From the NCBI GenBank assembly GCA_934385475.1, contig CAKRPS010000062.1:1-11233 (forward strand): 11,233 nucleotides of DNA. Reading direction: 5' to 3'. Numbering within the stretch: the stretch's first letter is position 1; the number at the start of each line of letters is the position of its first letter. A program made the translations under genes and the position numbers. Shown in pieces: positions 1-5,925 of this stretch. The notes beneath the pieces are model-generated. The model worked only from the letters and a program-made list of their open reading frames with translations. It searched no databases and was not told the origin of the DNA. This stretch comes from an uncultured Lachnospiraceae bacterium (lineage in GTDB: Bacteria; Bacillota; Clostridia; Lachnospirales; Lachnospiraceae).

Positions 1-411
1 GTTGAGGCCAGAAGAGTTGCCAAGTCCTGTCAGCCGGGACAGTTTGTTATTGTCAGAATGGATGAGAATGGATGGGTATCCGGAATCACATGTATCAAAA
101 TGGAACTCGGTGAGCCGGATGCGTCCGGAAGAAGAAGACCGGTTGCGGTGGAAGGATCTGAATTTGTGATGGATGTAGATACCGTTATCATGTCACTTGG
201 AACTTCGCCGAATCCGTTGATTTCTTCCACAACAAAGGGACTTGAAGTCAACAACCGGAAATGTATCATTGCTGAGGAAGAATTCGGTAAGACAACGAAG
301 GAAGGTGTCTATGCTGGTGGAGATGCGGTAACCGGTGCTGCTACCGTTATTCTGGCAATGGGTGCAGGAAAAGCGGCTGCAAAAGGCATTGACGAATATC
401 TTTCCAAATAA
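1..411 (+). CDS. gltA: Glutamate synthase small subunit / NfnB-type oxidoreductase, C-terminal part, with an NfnA-like 5' end (partial)
   Basis: The reading frame is open from the first base and ends with TAA at 409-411. From about residue 24 on it matches the C-terminal NADPH/FAD-binding part of GltA-type proteins: MELGEPDASGRRRPV, then DTVIMSLGTSPNPL, then the closing flavin motif EGVYAGGDAVTGAATVILAM. Proteins of this family transfer electrons between NAD(P)H and an iron-sulfur partner, as in glutamate synthase or electron-bifurcating NfnAB. The first ~23 residues (including PGQFVIVRMDENG) do not fit this part of GltA; they resemble the N-terminal region of NfnA/SudB (ferredoxin-NADP reductase alpha), where PGQF-[IV]-[IV]-R-x-DE-x-G precedes ERIPLT. 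The two segments meet in frame around DENGW. The product would lack the iron-sulfur region and most nucleotide-binding residues, so it is probably non-functional if real. It may be an internal deletion or an assembly join. Family call is firm for the C-terminal part; the chimera is inference. Confidence 0.85.
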   Translation, partial: VEARRVAKSCQPGQFVIVRMDENGWVSGITCIKMELGEPDASGRRRPVAVEGSEFVMDVDTVIMSLGTSPNPLISSTTKGLEVNNRKCIIAEEEFGKTTKEGVYAGGDAVTGAATVILAMGAGKAAAKGIDEYLSK

Positions 412-422
412 ATAAGAAAGAT

Positions 423-462
423 AAAAAGAGGATCTGGCGTTTTCGACAGATTCTCTTTTTTT
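423..462 (+). terminator. Intrinsic terminator after the gltA-like gene
   Basis: AAGAGGATCTG (426-436) pairs with CAGATTCTCTT (447-457) through an 11-bp stem with one G-U pair, around a 10-nt loop. Flanking A and T runs extend the stem, and it ends in seven T residues (456-462). It lies 12 nt after the gltA stop, so it should separate that unit from the next gene. Confidence 0.87.
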
Positions 463-498
463 GAAGGCGGGCTAAGAAAATCTTAATAAATTATCTGC

Positions 499-526
499 TT
501 GTTCCTTAAAAATAATCCGGTACAAT
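499..526 (+). promoter_or_regulatory. Possible sigma-A promoter for the MORN-repeat gene
   Basis: A good -10 hexamer, TACAAT (521-526), is preceded at 16 bp by TTGTTC (499-504), a weak -35 match. It lies downstream of the terminator and about 59 nt before the start codon of the next gene, where a promoter is expected. TATAAA at 533-538 is a competing -10 candidate. The -10 is convincing and the -35 is not. Confidence 0.42.
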
Positions 527-584
527 AGTTTCTATAAAGGAAAGGTTTGTACTGGCGTCTGGGAACGCGGAAACGGAGAAGATT

Positions 585-1721
585 ATGAATTTATTGGAAA
601 ACAGCAATTCTTCAGAGAAATATGATGATCCTGTGCAGAATGAGAATGAGTCTTTACAGAATGAGGATGAGTCTTTACAGAATGAGGATGAATCTTTACA
701 GGATGCACCGGAGAAGGGAAATCTCACAAAATGGATGAATAAACCGTATATGACGATTGTCCTTCTTGTTATTATTGTGATTTTACTTTTGTGTATTGTG
801 ATGCTTCTTTTTTTACCTCGTCACGAAAAGCAGGAGGCTGTTGACAGAACCGAGCAGCTCCAGCAGAATATCACAGATTATGCTGAGACACAGAAGCAGA
901 ATGCACAGGACAGGACAGAAGGAAATCTTGTTATTGAGAAAACGGAAAGCGAAGTGCAGGAAGAAGTACAGGAGGAACCTGTGGTGAGTGATCCGGCAGA
1001 ATCGGCAGATGCCGATAAGACTGCCGTTGTAGTGGATGTGGAGGATGAGAATGATATTTCCTATACCAAGGAATATATTCTCAAGGAAGCCTTGCCGTAC
1101 TTTGCAGATAACAATCAGGATGCGATCTGGGATCTGGCTCATTTAAAGAGATATGTTAAGCTGTCAAAGGAACTGGAGGGTACCGGTAAGTATTATTACA
1201 GCGGAGATACCGATGCAAATGGAGTCCCCAATGGCACAGGGCTTGCGATTTATGAGAACAACAGCTATTACTATGGAGACTGGGTCAACGGCGTGCGAAG
1301 TGGAGAGGGACGCTGGTTCCGGTTCTATATCATGCAGAAGGATAAGAACAACGCCATGGGTAAATATATGGCACACAGCTATTCCGGAACATGGGCGGAT
1401 GATCTGCCTAATGGAGAAGGATCGGAGCATTATGATGTAGATATAGCCAGACTTTCCATGCGTGAAAGAATTATCCAGAATGTAGTCGGAACCTTTAAGA
1501 ATGGTCTTTATGATGGAGATCTGTTTGCCAATACGGTTGATAATAACGGAACACAGGATGAATGGTATGGTCATGCCCAGAATGGTGTTTTCGACCTTTG
1601 GAGAGATATGAGCGCCATCGGAGAATGTTCGGTATGGCAGAATAAGTCGGATAAAAATCTGTGTCTGGATATCGATCAGTCGGAAAACAAAAATCAGGGA
1701 ATGCGTGAGCTTTTGAAATAA
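585..1721 (+). CDS. Single-pass membrane protein with MORN-type repeats (hypothetical)
   Basis: A 378-residue protein starts at ATG 585 with GGAG at 575-578 (6-nt spacing). The N-terminal ~50 residues are acidic and contain three seven-residue repeats (ESLQNED type, about residues 19-39). One strongly hydrophobic segment at about 56-77 is followed by a Q/E-rich linker (about 80-155) and a C-terminal domain. From about 200 this domain carries MORN-like units: YSGDTDANGVPNGTGLAIY, YYGDWVNGVRSGEGRWF, YSGTWADDLPNGEGSEHYD and VGTFKNGLYDGDLF. With lysines just before the helix, the repeats probably face outside, though topology is inferred. MORN repeats often bind lipids or proteins; no specific function can be assigned. 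The gene stands between a terminator and the likely promoter of the next unit, so it may be transcribed alone. The reading frame and MORN assignment are well supported; the role is unknown. Confidence 0.85.
   Translation: MNLLENSNSSEKYDDPVQNENESLQNEDESLQNEDESLQDAPEKGNLTKWMNKPYMTIVLLVIIVILLLCIVMLLFLPRHEKQEAVDRTEQLQQNITDYAETQKQNAQDRTEGNLVIEKTESEVQEEVQEEPVVSDPAESADADKTAVVVDVEDENDISYTKEYILKEALPYFADNNQDAIWDLAHLKRYVKLSKELEGTGKYYYSGDTDANGVPNGTGLAIYENNSYYYGDWVNGVRSGEGRWFRFYIMQKDKNNAMGKYMAHSYSGTWADDLPNGEGSEHYDVDIARLSMRERIIQNVVGTFKNGLYDGDLFANTVDNNGTQDEWYGHAQNGVFDLWRDMSAIGECSVWQNKSDKNLCLDIDQSENKNQGMRELLK
636..698 (+). repeat. Three tandem 21-bp repeats inside the MORN-protein gene
   Basis: Three head-to-tail units (636-656, 657-677, 678-698) begin with CAGAATGA and end with ATCTTTA or GTCTTTA. 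Units one and two, and units two and three, differ by one base each. They encode QNENESL, QNEDESL and QNEDESL. A fourth unit starts with CAGGATG at 699 and decays. Because the unit is seven codons, copy-number change would not break the frame. Confidence 0.93.
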
Positions 1722-1723
1722 TA

Positions 1724-1752
1724 TTGCAAATTAGACAAAATGATTATAAAAT
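1724..1752 (+). promoter_or_regulatory. Likely sigma-A promoter for the zinc-ribbon gene / rlmH operon
   Basis: TTGCAA (1724-1729) and TAAAAT (1747-1752) are separated by 17 bp, matching the sigma-A consensus at 4/6 and 5/6 positions. The predicted start near 1759 leaves a leader of about 55 nt before the ATG at 1815. TATAAA at 1745-1750 is an overlapping alternative -10. It sits directly after the stop of the upstream gene and probably drives the long run that follows. Confidence 0.55.
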
Positions 1753-1814
1753 AGAAAAAGGTGAGATTATTTTTAGGCAAGATTCCTAATATACAAACGA
1801 GGAGGATAACGCAT

Positions 1815-2510
1815 ATGCCATGGTGTCCCAAATGTAAGAATGAGTATAGACCGGGGATTCTGCAATGTGCGGAATGTAAAGTTCCTTTAGTGGAGAGCCT
1901 TGAGGATATTCCAGAAAAAGAAGAAAAAGAGATAGTGGAAGAAACTTTCCTGGACGAAGTGCAGGAGGAGGTATCCTTTTCAGAGGAGGAAACGGAAGAA
2001 CAGCAGGATGAGGCTGTGCAAGAGACAAACAGGCGATATCATGCCTATCAGAAAAGTGCAGATAGGGCTGAGGACAATAAATCATCCGCATATACCCTGT
2101 TTCTTGTCGGAGGCATTGGACTGATCGCAGATGTGCTTGTCATTATGGGAGTCATTCCTCTTTATCAGGATTCGGGGTATACCAAATATCTGGTGTGCGG
2201 TGTTATGGGAGCAATGTTTATCCTGTTTCTGGTATTTGGAGGTGTTTCCATGCGAAACTCCAAAATTCTGATGGGCAAAGCCAAAACAGAGGATTCCCTG
2301 CAAAGTGAGATTACCAAATGGTGTAATGAGAACCTTACGGCGGAAATGGTTGATGAAGGGATCAATCAGACAGATATACCGGATGAACAGAAATATTTCA
2401 GCCGTGCGGAGAAGATGAAACGTCTGATCAGCGATAAGTTTTTGAACCTGGATGAGGATTTTCTGGATCATTTTGTAGATGATTATTACAGAAAGCTGTT
2501 TGAAGAATGA
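1815..2510 (+). CDS. Zinc-ribbon protein with two membrane helices (hypothetical)
   Basis: The protein has 231 residues from ATG 1815. That start is preferred over an in-frame GTG at 1761 because GGAGG (1801-1805) precedes it by 9 nt and because the zinc ribbon then begins the protein. C4-x2-C7 and C18-x2-C21 (MPWCPKCKNEY, LQCAECK) form a short zinc ribbon. A very acidic linker follows (about 26-72, mostly E and Q). Two hydrophobic segments lie at about 92-116 and 124-146 with a short loop, and a soluble tail of about 85 residues ends the protein, so both ends are probably cytoplasmic. The last four bases overlap the rlmH start as ATGA, implying translational coupling. No enzymatic motif is visible. 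Small zinc-ribbon membrane proteins of this layout occur in Clostridia, but I do not recognise a named family. Confidence 0.85.
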   Translation: MPWCPKCKNEYRPGILQCAECKVPLVESLEDIPEKEEKEIVEETFLDEVQEEVSFSEEETEEQQDEAVQETNRRYHAYQKSADRAEDNKSSAYTLFLVGGIGLIADVLVIMGVIPLYQDSGYTKYLVCGVMGAMFILFLVFGGVSMRNSKILMGKAKTEDSLQSEITKWCNENLTAEMVDEGINQTDIPDEQKYFSRAEKMKRLISDKFLNLDEDFLDHFVDDYYRKLFEE

Positions 2511-2986
2511 AAATAACGGTTATTGCAGTCGGCAAAATAAAAGAAAAGTTTTACAGGGATGCGATTGCTGAATATGAAAAAAGACTTGGCAGATACTGCA
2601 AAATAGAAATTATCTGTGTAGAGGACGAAAAGACACCCGATGGGGCAGGAGCGGTTCAGGAGGATCTGATCCGAAAGAAGGAGGCAGAACGCATTCTTCG
2701 TTATGTCAAAGAAGATGCGTATCTGGTCACGTTGGAGATCAACGGCAGGATGTATGATTCCGAAGGCTTTGCGCATATGATAGAAAAGCTTGGAATACAG
2801 GGATGCAGCCATATCCAGTTTGTGATAGGCGGCTCGCTTGGATTGCACGAGTCCGTGTGCAAGAGGGCAGATCTGGCAGTCAGTTTTTCCAAAATGACCT
2901 TTCCACATCAGCTTATGAGGGTGATCCTGCTTGAGCAGGTCTATCGGGGGTACCGTATCATTCACGGAGAACCTTACCATAAATAA
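2507..2986 (+). CDS. rlmH: 23S rRNA (pseudouridine(1915)-N(3))-methyltransferase RlmH
   Basis: RlmH uses S-adenosylmethionine to methylate N3 of pseudouridine 1915 in helix 69 of 23S rRNA on assembled 70S ribosomes. The 159-residue length equals the usual family size. It begins MKITVIAVGKIKEKFY. The SPOUT-fold SAM-binding loop appears as FVIGGSLG (residues 105-112), and the diagnostic C-terminal block is complete: FSKMTFPHQLMRVILLEQVY (127-146) followed by GEPYHK at the very end. ATG 2507 overlaps the preceding stop as ATGA and would rely on coupling. The next gene starts 16 nt after the stop, and its AAGGAG ribosome binding site overlaps this stop codon, so the three are probably one transcript. 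The identification is very secure. Confidence 0.97.
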   Translation: MKITVIAVGKIKEKFYRDAIAEYEKRLGRYCKIEIICVEDEKTPDGAGAVQEDLIRKKEAERILRYVKEDAYLVTLEINGRMYDSEGFAHMIEKLGIQGCSHIQFVIGGSLGLHESVCKRADLAVSFSKMTFPHQLMRVILLEQVYRGYRIIHGEPYHK

Positions 2987-3002
2987 GGAGAGTCTGTTTA
3001 CG

Positions 3003-4310
3003 ATGAGAATGTATGATTTGATTATCAAAAAAAGAAATGGCGGTGTTCTTGACAAAGCCGAGATAGAATATATGATACGGGAATTTACAGCCGGAAATAT
3101 ACCGGACTATCAGATGTCGGCTATGATGATGGCTATTTATTTCCGTGGAATGTCACCACAGGAGACCGTAGACCTGACAATGGCCATGGCCCAAAGCGGA
3201 GATATGATGGATCTGTCAGCAATAGAGGGCATAAAAGTAGATAAACACTCGACAGGTGGAGTGGGAGATAAAACTTCGATCGCATTGACACCAATGGTTG
3301 CGGCATGTGGGGTCAAGATTGCCAAGATGAGCGGCCGTGGACTTGGACATACAGGAGGAACGATTGACAAGCTGGAGAGCTTTGAAGGATTTACGACCGG
3401 TATTTCGGGAGAACAGTTTGTGCATCAGGTGAATGAAATCGGTATTGCCATTATGGGACAGACATTGGATATCGCACCTGCCGATAAGAAGTTGTATGCG
3501 CTTCGTGATGTGACAGCTACGGTGGACAATATGTCATTGATTGCAAGTTCTATCATGAGCAAAAAGCTTGCCTCCGGTGCCGATGCGATCGTGCTTGATG
3601 TAAAGACCGGAAGCGGTGCCTTTATGAAAAAGGAGGAGGATTCCTTCGCGCTGGCAAGGGAGATGGTGACGCTTGGCAATATGGCAGGCCGTAAGACGAT
3701 AGCGGTTGTCTCTGATATGGATCAGCCCCTCGGCTATGCGGTCGGCAATGCGTTGGAAGTAAAGGAGGCCATTGATACCCTTTGCGGCAAGGGACCAGAG
3801 GATTTCGTCACACTGTGTAAGACGCTCGGTTCCTATATGGTGCTTCTCGGTGGAGGAGCCGGATCAATAGAGGAGGCTACGGAGAAACTGGAACAGGTGA
3901 TTGCGGATGGAACAGCCCTTCGCAAGCTGGCAGAGTTTGTCCGGGCACAAGGTGGAGATGACAGAGCAGTATTTGATACTTCACTGCTTCCTAAGGCCGG
4001 TATCATAGAGGAGATTGCATCTCCGGCAGACGGCTACGTTCAGAAAATAGACTGTGATGAGATCGGAATGTGTTCCCTGCTTCTTGGCGGTGGACGGGAG
4101 ACAAAGGAGAGCAGCATCGATCTGGCGGTTGGGCTGATCCTGAACAAAAAGGTAGGCGATTTTGTCAAAAAGGGCGAGAGCCTTGCAACGATCCATGCAA
4201 ATGACAGACAGAAGCTTGAGGCGGCAAAGGAGCGTTTTCTGAAGGCTTACCATATAGCGGATGCGCCGGTGGAAAAATCTGCGTTTATCAAAGGAATTGT
4301 ACGGGAATAA
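3003..4310 (+). CDS. pdp: Pyrimidine-nucleoside phosphorylase
   Basis: The enzyme cleaves thymidine, deoxyuridine or uridine with phosphate to give the free base and (deoxy)ribose 1-phosphate. From ATG 3003 it has 435 residues, close to the ~433 of Bacillus PyNP; the frame stays open upstream to 2931, but AAGGAG at 2985-2990 and the conserved MRMYDLIIKKRNG beginning fix this start. Phosphate-binding KHSTGGVGDK is at 81-90, and the thymidine phosphorylase signature SGRGLGHTGGTIDKLES is at 110-126. Base-binding R168, S183 and K187 (LRDV and ASSIMSKK) match the catalytic triad of the Geobacillus enzyme. The C-terminal alpha/beta domain with its barrel-sandwich turn (GDFVKKGESLATIHA) is intact. 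It is inserted in a ribosome/sporulation run rather than beside cdd or deoB. The paralogue deoA is possible by name only; the short Firmicute form fits pdp better. Confidence 0.95.
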   Translation: MRMYDLIIKKRNGGVLDKAEIEYMIREFTAGNIPDYQMSAMMMAIYFRGMSPQETVDLTMAMAQSGDMMDLSAIEGIKVDKHSTGGVGDKTSIALTPMVAACGVKIAKMSGRGLGHTGGTIDKLESFEGFTTGISGEQFVHQVNEIGIAIMGQTLDIAPADKKLYALRDVTATVDNMSLIASSIMSKKLASGADAIVLDVKTGSGAFMKKEEDSFALAREMVTLGNMAGRKTIAVVSDMDQPLGYAVGNALEVKEAIDTLCGKGPEDFVTLCKTLGSYMVLLGGGAGSIEEATEKLEQVIADGTALRKLAEFVRAQGGDDRAVFDTSLLPKAGIIEEIASPADGYVQKIDCDEIGMCSLLLGGGRETKESSIDLAVGLILNKKVGDFVKKGESLATIHANDRQKLEAAKERFLKAYHIADAPVEKSAFIKGIVRE

Positions 4311-4315
4311 CGGGT

Positions 4316-4351
4316 ATGAAACCATTTCTTTTCTCATATAGTAGACTATGA
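4316..4351 (+). other. Possible 11-codon leader ORF overlapping the yqfC start
   Basis: ATG 4316 opens a frame reading MKPFLFSYSRL and ending in TGA at 4349-4351, so its stop shares the ATGA with the yqfC start at 4348. It begins 5 nt after the pdp stop and has only GGGA (4303-4306) as a weak ribosome binding site. It could pass ribosomes from pdp to yqfC by re-initiation, but an ORF this short can arise by chance. Confidence 0.3.
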
Positions 4352-4356
4352 GAAAA
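4329..4356 (+). promoter_or_regulatory. Perfect 10-bp inverted repeat covering the yqfC start codon
   Basis: TTTTCTCATA (4329-4338) and TATGAGAAAA (4347-4356) are exact reverse complements around the 8-nt loop TAGTAGAC. The right arm contains the yqfC ATG (4348-4350). In RNA the hairpin would sequester the start codon; in DNA the dyad could be an operator. It also holds TATAGT (4337-4342), a near-consensus -10 placed so that transcription would begin at or near the ATG. It is AT-rich and followed by A residues, so it is not a + strand terminator. Confidence 0.6.
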
Positions 4357-4647
4357 AAATTAAAAAAACCATCCGCTGCCGTACTTGCCGGTTCCAGAGA
4401 ATTGATCGTAGAGTCACTGAAGCTTCCAAAGGACACTATGCTTGGGGCATCGATCGTGACAATAACCGGAAACGCAGAAGCTTTTATTGAAAATTATAAA
4501 GGTATTATAGAGTATACGAAGGAATCGATCATTCTCCAGGGAAAGAACTGCAAGATCTGTTTTGCAGGGAAAGAGCTGTCGATTGATTATTATACCAATG
4601 AAGACATGAAAATCAGCGGAAAACTGGAGTCGGTACGCTATCTGTAA
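4348..4647 (+). CDS. yqfC: Sporulation protein YqfC
   Basis: This 99-residue basic-start protein matches the YqfC family, which is usually about 90-100 residues and sits directly before yqfD in endospore formers. Visible family features are the block LKLPKDTMLGASIVTITGNA, the core IENYKGIIEYTKESIILQGK and the ending YYTNEDMKISGKLESVRYL. The family is associated with mother-cell sporulation genes; its biochemical role is not established. The start at 4348 is forced: an in-frame TAG lies at 4342-4344 and the next internal Met is at residue 31. No Shine-Dalgarno sequence precedes it, which is unlike every other gene here, and the ATG is inside a perfect inverted repeat and overlapped by a short leader ORF. 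It is followed 14 nt later by yqfD. Confidence 0.92.
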   Translation: MRKKLKKPSAAVLAGSRELIVESLKLPKDTMLGASIVTITGNAEAFIENYKGIIEYTKESIILQGKNCKICFAGKELSIDYYTNEDMKISGKLESVRYL

Positions 4648-4661
4648 ATCGGAGTGAATAT

Positions 4662-5912
4662 ATGCTTCATTGGATACAATACAGCAGGGGCTATGTAACG
4701 ATCAAGGTGTGGGGATATTCCACCGAACGATTTCTGAATCTGTGCGGCAACCATAATATTCTGGTCTGGGATATCGAGAGCCACGTTACATACACTACTA
4801 TGAATGTCAGCATAAAAGGCTTTTTTGAAATGAAGCCGTTACTGAAGAAAACAGGAACAAGGGCAGCCATCCTAAAGAAGTATGGACTGCCTTTTTATAT
4901 GAATAAAATGAAAAAAAGAAAAATGTTCGTGGCAGGGCTGCTTGGCTGTTTTGCTTTCTGGATCGTCACCTCCCAGTTTATCTGGAATATTAAAATTCAG
5001 GGGAATTTCAGCATTACAGAGGATGTACTGATGGACTACCTGAGAGAGCAGAAGGTGTATGTCTCGATGAAACAGAAGGATCTCCACATCGAGGAACTTG
5101 AGGAAGCCCTGCGGGAACATTATGACAGGATCACCTGGGCATCTGTACAGGTGGATGGAACCACGCTGCAGATCTTTATCAAAGAAAATGAAATGCCAGT
5201 GTATGAAAATGAGGACACTGCAGAGGAGGATACAGAAAAGACAGAGAATGCTACAGATATCATTGCCAGCCATGACGGTGTAATCTCCTATATAGTGACC
5301 AGAAGCGGAGTTCCACAGGTCATGCCGGGAGATACGGTAAAAAAGGGAGATATTCTTGTCAGCGGTGCGGTTCCTGTCTACAACGAGGACACAACCGTGC
5401 GAAAATATCAGTTCTGCAACTCGGATGCAGATATTATGATCCGTTATTCAAAGAGCATTACGGTGGAACAGGAGCTTATCTACCAGCGCAAGGATTATTC
5501 CGGCCGGGAAATGCACAATACCGTTCTGGAGGCTGGAGGTCGTGAGCTACAGTGTACGCTCAGAAGAATTCCGTATGAACTTTATGATGTCTGTACCGAT
5601 AAGAAACAGGTGTGTCTGCTGGATAAGCTGTATCTGCCACTGTACTTTGGAAAGCGTCATATCAGAGAGTATTGTCTGACAGATAGCCGCCATACAGAAG
5701 AAGAGATGCAGGAAATTTTTCGGGAGGAATGGGACAAAATAATATTAAGTTTCCGGGAAAAAGGGGTACAAATCATAGAAAAAAATGTTACAATAAAAAA
5801 GAATGAAAAAAATTGGGTCTTGTCTGCAAGGCTTCTTCTGGAGGAGCCATCGGTCTGTTTCAAGAGGACAGAAATCACACAGATCACTGCGGATACGGAA
5901 CCGGAGGAGTAG
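4662..5912 (+). CDS. yqfD: Sporulation protein YqfD
   Basis: A 416-residue membrane protein of the YqfD family (Bacillus subtilis YqfD is ~400 residues), required for normal sporulation and thought to act in the forespore-enclosing membranes. ATG 4662 has GGAG (4651-4654) at 7-nt spacing. The N-terminal cytoplasmic part (about 1-85) carries the family pattern RGYVTIKVWGYSTERFLNLC and KKTGTRAAILKKYGLPF. A single helix lies at about 87-107, followed by the conserved FIWNIKIQGN, which looks like a POTRA/FtsQ-like start. The external region contains a barrel-sandwich-like turn, DGVISYIVTRSGVPQVMPGD followed by TVKKGDILVSG (about 204-234). Residues 181-196 are a very acidic insertion. Three runs of six or seven A between 5779 and 5812 encode the lysine-rich NVTIKKNEKN segment. 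The gene is 13 nt from phoH and surely cotranscribed with it. Identification is secure. Confidence 0.96.
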   Translation: MLHWIQYSRGYVTIKVWGYSTERFLNLCGNHNILVWDIESHVTYTTMNVSIKGFFEMKPLLKKTGTRAAILKKYGLPFYMNKMKKRKMFVAGLLGCFAFWIVTSQFIWNIKIQGNFSITEDVLMDYLREQKVYVSMKQKDLHIEELEEALREHYDRITWASVQVDGTTLQIFIKENEMPVYENEDTAEEDTEKTENATDIIASHDGVISYIVTRSGVPQVMPGDTVKKGDILVSGAVPVYNEDTTVRKYQFCNSDADIMIRYSKSITVEQELIYQRKDYSGREMHNTVLEAGGRELQCTLRRIPYELYDVCTDKKQVCLLDKLYLPLYFGKRHIREYCLTDSRHTEEEMQEIFREEWDKIILSFREKGVQIIEKNVTIKKNEKNWVLSARLLLEEPSVCFKRTEITQITADTEPEE

Positions 5913-5925
5913 AAAGGTACACGGT

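Noticed and set aside
1761..1814. GTG at 1761 as start of the zinc-ribbon gene
   Set aside because: It sits at or next to the predicted transcription start with no usable ribosome binding site, while ATG 1815 has GGAGG at 9 nt and puts the zinc ribbon at the N-terminus.
2931..3002. Upstream extension of pdp into rlmH
   Set aside because: The 24 extra residues overlap the conserved rlmH C-terminus in another frame and lack PyNP similarity.
5765..5794. TACAAT (5789-5794) with GGTACA upstream as an internal promoter for phoH
   Set aside because: It is inside yqfD, the -35 is poor, the spacing is 18 bp, and the region is a lysine-rich A-tract stretch where -10-like sequences arise by composition.
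5779..5812. Runs of six or seven A in yqfD, and similar runs after the yqfC start, as slippage sites
   Set aside because: They encode lysine/asparagine codons in frame with no alternative frame product or downstream stem; no evidence for programmed slippage.
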